Made by a program: the position numbers and the translations under genes. Below are positions 45,106 through 53,341 of a DNA stretch of 64,000 nt, one piece after another. The notes under the pieces are model-generated. The model did no database searches, was not told where the DNA came from, and saw only the letters and a list, made by a program, of their open reading frames with translations. The DNA is from Lacinutrix sp. WUR7 (lineage in GTDB: Bacteria; Bacteroidota; Bacteroidia; Flavobacteriales; Flavobacteriaceae): NCBI RefSeq assembly GCF_016864015.1, contig NZ_CP045067.1, positions 2,986,001 through 3,050,000 of the forward strand. Reading direction: 5' to 3'. Positions within the stretch are counted from its first letter, which is position 1; every line of letters starts with the position of its first letter.

Positions 45106-46263
45106 ATGGAATTAGAAACCTTAAAATCATTATATAAAGAACACAAAGAAGCACAGCTTTTTGGACGATATATTCACTCGGAAAGCATAGCTCCTCTACT
45201 GGAGAAATTAGCTGAAAAATGCGAAGTTTTAGTGGTAGGAAAATCTGTTCTTCAAGAAAATATTCATACTATTACCATTGGATCTGGATCGAAAAAAATA
45301 TTAATGTGGTCGCAAATGCACGGAAATGAAAGTACCACAACGAAGGCGATTTTCGATTTAATAAACCTTTTATTAAGTGGTGAAGAAGTTTCAGAAGCTA
45401 TTTTAAAGACTTGCACGATACAAATTATACCTATTTTAAGTCCCGATGGCGCAAAAGCATATACACGTGTTAATGCGAATCAGGTGGATTTAAATAGAGA
45501 TGCTCAAGATCTTACGCAGCCAGAAAGTATTATTCTTAAAACCTGTTTTGAGAGTTTTAAACCTCATTTTTGCTATAATCTACATGGGCAACGGACTATT
45601 TTTAGTGCAGGAAACACAGATAACGTTGCTACAGTTTCGTTTTTAGCTCCAGCACAAGACGAAATCTGTACTATTACTCCTAATAGAAAGAGAGCAATGG
45701 AAGTTATTGCGGTTATGAATGCTAATTTACAGCAACAAATACCAAATCAAGTTGGTGTTTATGATGATGCTTTTAATATTAATTGCGTTGGTGATACCTT
45801 TCAGACCCAAAATATTCCAACAATTCTTTTTGAAGCTGGTCATTATAAGGATGACTACGCAAGAGAAAATGTGAGAGCGTATATTTTTCAGTCTTTGTTA
45901 GTTTCGTTAAACTATATAACTAACAATGTGGTTTCTGGTGATGCTTATCTTCCTTATTTAGATATTCCAGAAAACCAAAAGTGCTTTTATGATCTTATTA
46001 TTAGAAATGCTAGAGTAGTTCAAGGAGGTGATTTATTGGATATAGCCATTCAGTATCAAGAACGATTAATTACAGATACTATTGAATTTATACCTAAAAT
46101 AGAAAAATTTACAGGCCGAAATCAGTTTTTTGCGCATAGAGAAATAGAAGCGAATGGAAGTGTGGTAGAAACGGTGGAAAAAGAGGCAATAATTATAGGT
46201 TACGAAAACGATTTAGTAAAGTTAAAAAATGAAGAAATTTCATTAAAAATAACAAAATCTTGA
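45106..46263 (+). CDS. M14 family zinc carboxypeptidase-like protein
   Basis: A 385-residue cytoplasmic-type protein (no signal peptide) of the M14 peptidase family. The zinc ligands are H72 and E75 (MHGNES) and H160 (NLHGQ); the arginine pocket reads DLNRD at 128-132, and the catalytic Glu is E243 (LFEAGHY). It would remove C-terminal residues from peptides or act on a related amide such as a peptidoglycan fragment. It is divergent from the XRE regulator, with operator-like sites over its promoter, and is followed by an Lrp/AsnC gene with its own promoter-like element. Confidence 0.93.
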   Translation: MELETLKSLYKEHKEAQLFGRYIHSESIAPLLEKLAEKCEVLVVGKSVLQENIHTITIGSGSKKILMWSQMHGNESTTTKAIFDLINLLLSGEEVSEAILKTCTIQIIPILSPDGAKAYTRVNANQVDLNRDAQDLTQPESIILKTCFESFKPHFCYNLHGQRTIFSAGNTDNVATVSFLAPAQDEICTITPNRKRAMEVIAVMNANLQQQIPNQVGVYDDAFNINCVGDTFQTQNIPTILFEAGHYKDDYARENVRAYIFQSLLVSLNYITNNVVSGDAYLPYLDIPENQKCFYDLIIRNARVVQGGDLLDIAIQYQERLITDTIEFIPKIEKFTGRNQFFAHREIEANGSVVETVEKEAIIIGYENDLVKLKNEEISLKITKS

Positions 46264-46295
46264 AATTTAGTATATATAAATCAATAAAAATGTAT

Positions 46296-46303
46296 TATTT
46301 TTG
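46296..46303 (+). promoter_or_regulatory. Candidate promoter for the Lrp/AsnC gene
   Basis: TATTTTTG fits TAnnTTTG, 24 bp before the ATG at 46328. No -33 TTG at a normal distance. Confidence 0.45.
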
Positions 46304-46327
46304 AAGAAAATTTAATAATACAATAAA

Positions 46328-46807
46328 ATGGCTAAGTTTAAATTAGACGAAATAGATCATCAGATTTTAGATATGTTGATTCAAAATACGAGAGTTCCTT
46401 TTACAGATATAGCAAAAAAATTATTAATTTCTGCTGGAACTGTGCATGTAAGAGTTAAAAAAATGGAAGATGCAGGAATAATAAAAGGTTCTTCATTAAC
46501 TTTAGACTATAAAAAACTTGGTTACTCCTTTATTGCTTATGTTGGCGTGTTTTTACAAAATACATCACAAACAAAATTTGTATTAGAGCGTATCAACGAA
46601 ATACCAAATGTAACTGTCGCACATATTACTACAGGGAAATTTAATATTTTCTGTAAAATTAGAGCAAAAAACACAGAGCATGCAAAAGATATTATCTTTC
46701 AATTAGATGATATTGAAGGTATTTACAGAACAGAATCGATGATTTCTTTAGAGGAAAGTATAAACGATAAAAAACGATTAATGCATTCTATTTTTAGTGA
46801 ATTATAG
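46328..46807 (+). CDS. Lrp/AsnC family transcriptional regulator
   Basis: A 159-residue regulator: N-terminal winged helix-turn-helix (about 5-50, LDEIDHQILDMLIQNTRVPF and then ISAGTVHVRVKKMEDAGII) and a C-terminal RAM ligand-binding domain (about 65-150). The family senses amino acids as octamers or dimers. Which amino acid is sensed is not evident. It follows the M14 gene by 64 bp, has a promoter-like element of its own and a strong terminator. Confidence 0.95.
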   Translation: MAKFKLDEIDHQILDMLIQNTRVPFTDIAKKLLISAGTVHVRVKKMEDAGIIKGSSLTLDYKKLGYSFIAYVGVFLQNTSQTKFVLERINEIPNVTVAHITTGKFNIFCKIRAKNTEHAKDIIFQLDDIEGIYRTESMISLEESINDKKRLMHSIFSEL

Positions 46808-46827
46808 AAGTCATATAGATACTTATT

Positions 46828-46853
46828 AAGCCCTTTTTTAAAGGGCTTTTTTT
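46828..46853 (+). terminator. Rho-independent terminator after the Lrp/AsnC gene
   Basis: AAGCCCTTT / AAAGGGCTT stem (9 bp) with a 3-base loop and a T run, 21 bp after the stop. Confidence 0.9.
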
Positions 46854-46866
46854 ATACCTTAAAATT

Positions 46867-47382
46867 ATGAAAGTAAAAGATTTAAATCCTTCAGAATACA
46901 ATTCTTATTATGGCACTTATATTGGTAAGGCTGGTGATTTAAGCTTGTTAGATGGCTTAAATGAAAGTTTTAATACAACACTGGGTTTCTTTAATAATTT
47001 ACCAGAAGACAAGATGGAGTTCGCTTATGCAGAAGGTAAGTGGAGTATTAAAGAGGTGGTGCAGCATATAATAGATACAGAACGTGTGTTTGCATATCGT
47101 GCTTTGCGTTTTTCTAGAAATGACAAAACCGAATTACCAGGTTATGATCAGGATGCATATACACCATCTAGTGAAGCAAACAGAAGAACGAAGGCGTCGC
47201 TTATAGAAGAATATACGCATGTTAGAAAATCGACAATAAGTTTGTTTGAGAGTCTTACTAACGATATGCTTTTACAAAGCGGTAAAGCAAGTGGAGGAAA
47301 TATGTCTGTTAGAGCAATTGGCTTTATTAATATAGGTCATGAAAAGCATCATTGCCAAGTAATTAAAGAGAGGTATCTGTAA
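46867..47382 (+). CDS. DinB/YfiT-like putative metal-dependent protein
   Basis: A 171-residue four-helix-bundle protein of the DinB superfamily. Three likely metal histidines are H67 (VVQHIIDTE), H158 and H162 (GHEKHH), arranged as in the YfiT/bacillithiol S-transferase-like members. The family includes thiol transferases; no cofactor can be read for this one. Conserved FAYRALRFSRNDKTELPGYD in pieces near 75-94 supports the call. It starts 14 bp after the terminator and converges with the next gene, whose stop is at 47383. Confidence 0.87.
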   Translation: MKVKDLNPSEYNSYYGTYIGKAGDLSLLDGLNESFNTTLGFFNNLPEDKMEFAYAEGKWSIKEVVQHIIDTERVFAYRALRFSRNDKTELPGYDQDAYTPSSEANRRTKASLIEEYTHVRKSTISLFESLTNDMLLQSGKASGGNMSVRAIGFINIGHEKHHCQVIKERYL

Positions 47383-47655
47383 TTATTCTTCTTCATCAAT
47401 GATGATGTGTCCAGAATCATTTAAAAGCACGTCATCATTAATATCAAAATTGGTCATCGTATAATGTAGCTTGCTATTTACCTTAACAAGGTAAATAGCG
47501 TCTTCAGTTTTTACCTCAACAGCTTCAATAGTTTCATTTTTATGGTTATCAAAAACGATAATATCGTTATCTCCATAACCATCAGGAAATTTTTGTGTTA
47601 ACAAATCCAGAAGTTCTGGAGTTAACTTTTTGTAGTTTACAATTATTCTTCGCAT
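47383..47655 (-). CDS. Small conserved protein of unknown function
   Basis: A 90-residue acidic protein with a mixed alpha/beta sequence (KKLTPELLDLLTQKFPDGYG, then VFDNHKNETIEAVEVKTEDA). I recall near-identical small proteins in other Flavobacteriaceae next to aroB, always unnamed. No signal peptide or membrane helix. Its stop abuts the DinB-like gene, and aroB lies 80 bp downstream of its ATG on the same strand side. Function unknown. Confidence 0.8.
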   Translation of the reverse strand: MRRIIVNYKKLTPELLDLLTQKFPDGYGDNDIIVFDNHKNETIEAVEVKTEDAIYLVKVNSKLHYTMTNFDINDDVLLNDSGHIIIDEEE

Positions 47656-47735
47656 AACTAGAGTATTTAAGTTAATAAATCTATAGTGTTTTCTTATTCA
47701 AGCGAATTAAAGTTACAAAATTTTAAACCAAAAAG

Positions 47736-48803
47736 TTACGAAGCGTAAAAATTAAATGCTTCTAGTATTAATTCGTTTGAAACTTTACAGTTGATTTTTG
47801 GTTTTCCAATAGCTTCAAGAAGAACAAAGTTGATATTACCGTGTTCGTTCTTTTTATCATATATAAGTAGTTCAATGATAGGAGTGTAGTCTTTTTCGTT
47901 AAAAATCACTTTACCAAAAACGCTTGTGATTGTTGCTTTTATTTCTTCGTTTATAGTCGTATCAAGACCAACCAGTTTGGTGGAAATAAAGCTTGCTAAA
48001 ATCATACCGACAGCAATTGCTTCCCCATGAAGTAGTGGTTCTTTGTCTGCATTGCTCAAGAAATAAGATTCTATAGCGTGACCTAGCGTATGTCCGTAGT
48101 TTAAAGTTTTTCTAACGTTTTCTTCGTGAGGATCTTGCTCTACAATATCTTTTTTAATGACTATAGATTCGTAAATGAGCACGTCTAAATCTTTAGTTGT
48201 TTGTTTAGAAAGATCTAGAAATTTGCTCCAATATGTTTGGTTTGAAATTAATCCGTGTTTTAGCATTTCGGCTAAGCCAGAACGCATTTGGTTTTCTGGT
48301 AATGTTGCTAAAAAAGCGGTGTCTATTAGCACCATTTCTGCAGTATTTATAACTCCGATTTGATTTTTTAGATGTCCTAAATCTATTCCGGTCTTACCGC
48401 CAATGGAGGCGTCCACCATGGCAAGCAAAGATGTAGGGATATTTATAAAAGAAATACCGCGTTTAAATGTAGAAGCCACAAAACCACCTAAGTCTGTAAT
48501 TACACCACCACCAACATTGATCATTAAACTTTTTCTGTCCGCTCCATATTCGGATAAAGCTTCCCAGAGACCTAAACATATATCTAGGTTCTTGTTTTCT
48601 TCTCCAGATTCTATCTCTAAAACATCATACGTTATTTCAGCGTCTATATTTGCTAATACAAAAGGGAGGCAATCTGCATTTGTATTTTCGTCCACTAAAA
48701 AGAAAATTTTAGAATAATTTGAAGCTTTTAAGTGTTCATTTAAAGAAGTATAAGCGCTTTCATTAAAATAGATACTGTAATCTTGGGTGGTAATAGGTGT
48801 CAT
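47736..48803 (-). CDS. aroB: 3-dehydroquinate synthase
   Basis: A 355-residue NAD- and metal-dependent enzyme that closes DAHP to 3-dehydroquinate, step 2 of the shikimate pathway. Family motifs are GGGVITDLGGFVASTFKRGI near 102-121, SLLAMVDASIGGKTGID near 128-144, GLAEMLKHG near 177-185, and LNYGHTLGHAIE near 233-244, with LHGEAIAVGM near 259-268. Length is normal. It lies 80 bp upstream of the small conserved protein on the same strand and is divergent from proline dehydrogenase. Confidence 0.97.
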   Translation of the reverse strand: MTPITTQDYSIYFNESAYTSLNEHLKASNYSKIFFLVDENTNADCLPFVLANIDAEITYDVLEIESGEENKNLDICLGLWEALSEYGADRKSLMINVGGGVITDLGGFVASTFKRGISFINIPTSLLAMVDASIGGKTGIDLGHLKNQIGVINTAEMVLIDTAFLATLPENQMRSGLAEMLKHGLISNQTYWSKFLDLSKQTTKDLDVLIYESIVIKKDIVEQDPHEENVRKTLNYGHTLGHAIESYFLSNADKEPLLHGEAIAVGMILASFISTKLVGLDTTINEEIKATITSVFGKVIFNEKDYTPIIELLIYDKKNEHGNINFVLLEAIGKPKINCKVSNELILEAFNFYAS

Positions 48804-48866
48804 TAACTATAGAATTATTTTAGGGTAAAAATAAGGAGAAATTAATCAAATTTGGTAGACTTCAAT

Positions 48867-48874
48867 TATATTTG
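48867..48874 (+). promoter_or_regulatory. Promoter -7 element for proline dehydrogenase
   Basis: TATATTTG fits TAnnTTTG, 25 bp before the ATG at 48900. It falls inside the longer possible reading frame, which supports the shorter start. Confidence 0.5.
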
Positions 48875-48899
48875 TTCTATAAAATTTAATAATCGCATC

Positions 48900-50072
48900 A
48901 TGCATACAGGTAAAATATTTGAAAACACAGAAATTGCTTTCGCGTTAAAAACAGATACGCAATTAGAACGTGCTTATTTTTTGTTTAAAATGATTTCTAA
49001 TGAGCCTTTGGTTCGTATTGGTACTGCAGCTACAAACTTTGCATTAAAAGCGCATCTGCCAATTGAAGGTTTGATACGTTCTACTGTTTTTGATCACTTT
49101 TGTGGTGGTGTAAACGAAGAAGATTGTTTGTCTGTTATAGAGAACATGTATACCAAAGGGGTGAGTTCTGTTTTGGATTATTCGGTGGAAGGAAAAGAAA
49201 GTGAAGCAGAATTTGATGCAGCAATGCAGAAAATATTGAAAATTGTAAATTTTGCTGATGAAAAAGAAAGCATGCCAATTGTGGTTTTTAAACCAACTGG
49301 TTTTGGAAGATTTCATTTATACCAGAAATTAGGAGAAGGAGCAACGCTTACTTCAGAAGAGCAAGAGGAATGGAATCGAGTAGTCGCAAGATTTGATACC
49401 GTGTGTAAAGCAGCAAAAGAAAAAGATGTTGTTGTTTTAATTGATGGTGAAGAAAGCTGGATGCAAGACGCAGCAGATGATTTGGTTACCCAAATGATGC
49501 AATTGTACAATACCGAAAAGCCTATTGTTTATAATACTTTACAGATGTATAGACATGATAGAATGGCTTTTTTGAAAAAAGAAACTGATTTAGCTAAAGC
49601 TAACAATTACTTCCTTGGTTATAAATTGGTTCGTGGCGCTTACATGGAAAAAGAAAATGAGCGAGCAGAAAAGAAAAAATATACTACGCCAATCTGTGCT
49701 AGTAAACAAGCGACAGACGAAAACTTTAATACAGCTGTTGCGTATACCTTAGATCATTTAGATATTATGTCTGTTTTTGTAGGAACACACAATGAAGATA
49801 GTAGTTATTTGGTTATGGATTTAATGAAAGCCAAAAACATAGTGAATAATGATTCTAGAGTTTGGTTCGGGCAACTTTATGGTATGAGTGATCATATTAG
49901 TTATAATCTTGCGCATTATGGCTATAATGTAGCAAAATATATTCCTTTCGGGCCGGTTAAAGATGTGATGCCTTACCTTATTCGTAGAGCAGAAGAAAAC
50001 ACCTCTGTTGCAGGGCAAACAGGTCGTGAACTTACTTTATTGAAGAAGGAAAAACAACGAAGAAAGGGTTAG
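48900..50072 (+). CDS. Monofunctional proline dehydrogenase
   Basis: A 390-residue FAD-dependent enzyme that oxidises proline to pyrroline-5-carboxylate. Present are the barrel strands with VLIDGEESWMQDAADD, YNTLQMYRHDRMAFL, LGYKLVRGAYMEKE and FGQLYGMSDHISYNLAHYGY, and the C-terminal YLIRRAEENTSVAGQT. No aldehyde dehydrogenase domain is fused, unlike PutA of proteobacteria. A start at 48852 would add 16 residues, but the ATG at 48900 gives MHTGKIFENTEIAF and fits the promoter. It is a single gene ended by the terminator at 50105, divergent from aroB. Confidence 0.95.
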   Translation: MHTGKIFENTEIAFALKTDTQLERAYFLFKMISNEPLVRIGTAATNFALKAHLPIEGLIRSTVFDHFCGGVNEEDCLSVIENMYTKGVSSVLDYSVEGKESEAEFDAAMQKILKIVNFADEKESMPIVVFKPTGFGRFHLYQKLGEGATLTSEEQEEWNRVVARFDTVCKAAKEKDVVVLIDGEESWMQDAADDLVTQMMQLYNTEKPIVYNTLQMYRHDRMAFLKKETDLAKANNYFLGYKLVRGAYMEKENERAEKKKYTTPICASKQATDENFNTAVAYTLDHLDIMSVFVGTHNEDSSYLVMDLMKAKNIVNNDSRVWFGQLYGMSDHISYNLAHYGYNVAKYIPFGPVKDVMPYLIRRAEENTSVAGQTGRELTLLKKEKQRRKG

Positions 50073-50104
50073 GTCGTTGGATTACTGATTCTAATTATAA
50101 ATTT

Positions 50105-50138
50105 AAAAACCCCGAAAACTTTAATTTTCGGGGTTTTT
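50105..50138. terminator. Bidirectional terminator between proline dehydrogenase and wzc
   Basis: A 14-bp perfect stem (AAAAACCCCGAAAA / TTTTCGGGGTTTTT) with a 6-base loop and T runs on both strands. Confidence 0.93.
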
Positions 50139-50154
50139 TATGACATATTAGGTG

Positions 50155-52521
50155 TTAGCTAGATCTTTTCCACCATTTTTTCTTTGAAGGATCTTTGCCA
50201 TAGCCATAGGTGTAACTTCCACCTTTTTTGTGGTCCACAGCGTTTAATAAAATAGCCATATTTGGTAGGCGTTTCTCTGTGTACATGGTTTGTGCTATAT
50301 GTAATTGACGTTTATCGATGTAGTTAGCTCGCACTACATACACAAACATATCTGCATACTTACTAATTAGTAGTGTATCTGTAACTAAACCAACAGCAGC
50401 AGTATCTACAATAATGTAGTCATACTTGTTTTTAACAGATTCAAATAATTCTCCAACACGATCACTCATTAATAACTCGGAAGGGTTAGGAGGTATAACG
50501 CCCGACGGAATTACATCTAAAAAAGGATTGTCTTCTAATTTTGTTGTTACCTCACTAGCGGTAAGCTGTTTGTTGCCAATAAAATTAGTGATTCCTATGT
50601 CGTTTTTAATTTTTAAGTAATTAGTAGCTTTTGGTACACGAATATCTGTTTCAATTAAAAGCACTTTCTTTTCAGAAAATGAGAGGGAAGAAGCTAAGTT
50701 TATTGAGGTATGCGACTTTCCTTCTTGACTTGTTGTAGAGGTTACAAAAATAATCTTAGCTCTATCTGTAATGTCTTGAAGCATGAAATCTATATTGGTT
50801 CTTACCATTCTAAAGGCTTCTGCTTTTGAAGAGTAGTCTACTTTATCGATTAACTTTTTACGGTTGTTCGATTTCGGTATATCTCCTAAATATGGTACGT
50901 CAATATTCTTTTTAATGTCTTTAATTGTGTGTACTTTAGAATCTAGTAATTGGAATAAATAGATTAATCCAATAGGTAAACTTGCTCCTAAAATAAGTGC
51001 GGATAGATATATAATTGGTTTTATAGGTGAAATTGGTTTTCCGCCAGCATATCCTTTGTCTACTATTTTAGCGTTAGGAGAGGAGATGCCATGAGAAATA
51101 GCTGCTTCTTCACGTTTTTGAAGTAGATATAGGTAAAGGGATTCTTTTATGTTTTGCTGTCTTTGTGTGTCTCTAAACTGTCGTTCTTTTGTAGGTGTCG
51201 TATAAATTTTACCGCTTATCTTACTTGCTTTTTCACTTAGTGCATTTAATGTAATTTCATTAGAAGATTTAATGTTATTCAAGTTTTGGTTTAGATTCCC
51301 TTTTAGCTCATCAATCTGATTAGTTAGATTTACAACGGTTGGGTTTTTCTCACTAGAGTGTTTTAATAATCGGTTTCTTTCTATAACGAGATCATTGTGT
51401 CTTCTTGTGATTTCGCTAATGGAGTTTTCCGCAATACCAATATTTGCCGGTAATAAATCGGAAGATTCACTATTTTCATCCACGAAATCTTTCATGTAAT
51501 CAATTAGCTGAATTTGATTCGTTGTGTTTACTATCTGGGATTCATTATCTCTTTCTGTTTGTAAAAAGATATTAGACTGGGTTGCTAAATCTGTTAATCT
51601 GTTTCTTTTTTGAATGGTTTCTGCTGTTAAATCTACTTGACCTAATTCTCTGGAAACAATTTCAAGTCTACTGTTAATGAAGTCGGAAGTAATTTCTACT
51701 ACTTGCTGTTTATCTTTAACAACATCATTGTTATAAACCTCTATTAGTCTACTTAAAAACAAAGATGCTTTTTCTCTATTGTTATTTGTGATAGATAATT
51801 TGATGATGCTAGAGTATTCTTTTGTTTCAATACGTAAAGCGCCTTTAAAAATTCCGGTTACTTTACTGATTGGAGAAATTTGGATAGTAATATTAGATCC
51901 AATTTTAGCTGCATATTGTCCAAGGTTTGGAGTTATAATAATATCACCAAAGCCTGTTTTTATAGGTTGGCCAAAACTGTGTAGTGTACCTTGGTCTTCA
52001 ATATTTTGGTCTTTAGATTTCCATATTTTTTCACCTTCTGTTATTCCTTTAAGTAGGAATTGTGTTTTTGAATGTATTTTCACATTCATTATAGTGTCTG
52101 CTAGAAAGAGAATAGAATCTGGTGCGCTAAAATTTAAGTTTAAAGGAGGGTTAGCGTAAACTTCGTGATTTTGAATTCTACCTTCTACATAATATTGAAT
52201 ATTGAATTTTAAATCTTTAACTACCTGTTCTATTAATTCTCTGGATCCAATAATTTCGGCTTCATCTAAAACATTATTAAGATCTTTTTTGAATAAACCG
52301 TAATTTTGCAAAGAAGAAATCTCGGGTAGTTTTGTACTTTGTCTTTCGTCTTTTATTTGTATTGTTGCGCTTGCTTTGTACTGGTAGGTAGCATATCTCA
52401 AGTATAAATGAGCTAATGCGAATGCGGCAATTACGCAAAAGATTACTAGTTTCCATTTACTTAAATATGGATCTACTAAATCTCTAAAATGCTCTTTTTG
52501 ATTTGCAGCGTTATTATTCAT
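50155..52521 (-). CDS. Wzc-type tyrosine autokinase / polysaccharide chain-length protein
   Basis: A 788-residue fusion. The N-terminal part holds a Wzz-like chain-length domain with membrane helices at about 23-40 and 502-522 and a long coiled coil between. The C-terminal BY-kinase domain has Walker A STTSQEGKSH near 597-606, Walker A' LLIETDIR, and Walker B YIIVDTAAVGLVTD. The cytoplasmic tail has a short tyrosine cluster (SYTYGYG). It governs polymer length and export with the Wza homologue encoded 11 bp upstream. The first acidic residue of A' is Glu where Asp is usual, a conservative change. Last gene of the minus-strand block that starts at 56375. Confidence 0.93.
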   Translation of the reverse strand: MNNNAANQKEHFRDLVDPYLSKWKLVIFCVIAAFALAHLYLRYATYQYKASATIQIKDERQSTKLPEISSLQNYGLFKKDLNNVLDEAEIIGSRELIEQVVKDLKFNIQYYVEGRIQNHEVYANPPLNLNFSAPDSILFLADTIMNVKIHSKTQFLLKGITEGEKIWKSKDQNIEDQGTLHSFGQPIKTGFGDIIITPNLGQYAAKIGSNITIQISPISKVTGIFKGALRIETKEYSSIIKLSITNNNREKASLFLSRLIEVYNNDVVKDKQQVVEITSDFINSRLEIVSRELGQVDLTAETIQKRNRLTDLATQSNIFLQTERDNESQIVNTTNQIQLIDYMKDFVDENSESSDLLPANIGIAENSISEITRRHNDLVIERNRLLKHSSEKNPTVVNLTNQIDELKGNLNQNLNNIKSSNEITLNALSEKASKISGKIYTTPTKERQFRDTQRQQNIKESLYLYLLQKREEAAISHGISSPNAKIVDKGYAGGKPISPIKPIIYLSALILGASLPIGLIYLFQLLDSKVHTIKDIKKNIDVPYLGDIPKSNNRKKLIDKVDYSSKAEAFRMVRTNIDFMLQDITDRAKIIFVTSTTSQEGKSHTSINLASSLSFSEKKVLLIETDIRVPKATNYLKIKNDIGITNFIGNKQLTASEVTTKLEDNPFLDVIPSGVIPPNPSELLMSDRVGELFESVKNKYDYIIVDTAAVGLVTDTLLISKYADMFVYVVRANYIDKRQLHIAQTMYTEKRLPNMAILLNAVDHKKGGSYTYGYGKDPSKKKWWKRSS

Positions 52522-52532
52522 TTGTAGGTTTT

Positions 52533-53321
52533 TTAATTTACAATAATTGCAGTTAATGAAACTATTACTGCAAGTGCAGAAATTACAACTGCAGTGTTTT
52601 GATTGTATGATGAAGAGCGTACTTTAGCTTTGTTTGGTGATATGTATACAACATCATCTTGAGCCAAGTAATAGCTTTGATTGTTTAATACAGAAATAGA
52701 TGTTAAATCGAATTTAGAATACTGCTTTGTACCATTATTGTCTCTAATTAGTAAAACATTATCTCTTCTTCCGTGAATAGTTAAATCTCCGGCGTAACCT
52801 AAAGCTTCAGATAATGATATTTTTTCGTCTTCTAGAACAAATGTTCCTGGATTGCGAACTTCTCCTAAAACTGTGATTGTAAAGTTTATTAGTCTAATAT
52901 TTACAATTGGGTTTTTTAAGTATTCTTTTAATCTAGTTTTTAGTAATTCGGTTGCTTCTGTTCTTCCTAAGCCTCCTATTTTTATTTGTCCTAGCACAGG
53001 GAATTCAATATTACCATACTTATCTACCAAATAAGTCTGCATTTTGGTGCTTCCTTGTGTTACAATTGCAGATTGACCTTCAGATATTGTAGGAAGGTTA
53101 AATGGTCTTGCTGCTTCTGGGTCTAGTGACGACACAATTATTGATATCTTGTCGTTCGTTTTATAAACTACATCAGTATTAAAATCGATAGGCTCATAGT
53201 TTTCAAGTGTTTCGTCTTGAAAGTAAGTTATTTCTTGTGTTGATGTGCAAGATGCAAATAGAAAAATTGCTAATAGCGCAGCAACAATACTAGTTTTTGG
53301 TTGGTTAAAAATTGGTTTCAT
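52533..53321 (-). CDS. Wza-like outer-membrane polysaccharide export lipoprotein
   Basis: A 262-residue lipoprotein with signal ending LFASC (Cys25). It contains the polysaccharide export (PES) domain (VYKTNDKISIIVSSLDPEAA, then YLVDKYGNIEFPVLGQIKIG) and an SLBB-type ligand-binding segment (FTITVLGEVRNPGTF), and ends in a membrane-anchor-like helix (NTAVVISALAVIVSLTAIIV). It forms the outer-membrane export channel with the Wzc homologue. Smaller than E. coli Wza, but normal for Bacteroidota. It lies 20 bp downstream of the dehydratase gene. Confidence 0.93.
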   Translation of the reverse strand: MKPIFNQPKTSIVAALLAIFLFASCTSTQEITYFQDETLENYEPIDFNTDVVYKTNDKISIIVSSLDPEAARPFNLPTISEGQSAIVTQGSTKMQTYLVDKYGNIEFPVLGQIKIGGLGRTEATELLKTRLKEYLKNPIVNIRLINFTITVLGEVRNPGTFVLEDEKISLSEALGYAGDLTIHGRRDNVLLIRDNNGTKQYSKFDLTSISVLNNQSYYLAQDDVVYISPNKAKVRSSSYNQNTAVVISALAVIVSLTAIIVN

Positions 53322-53341
53322 GATTAATAGCGTTTTTAAAT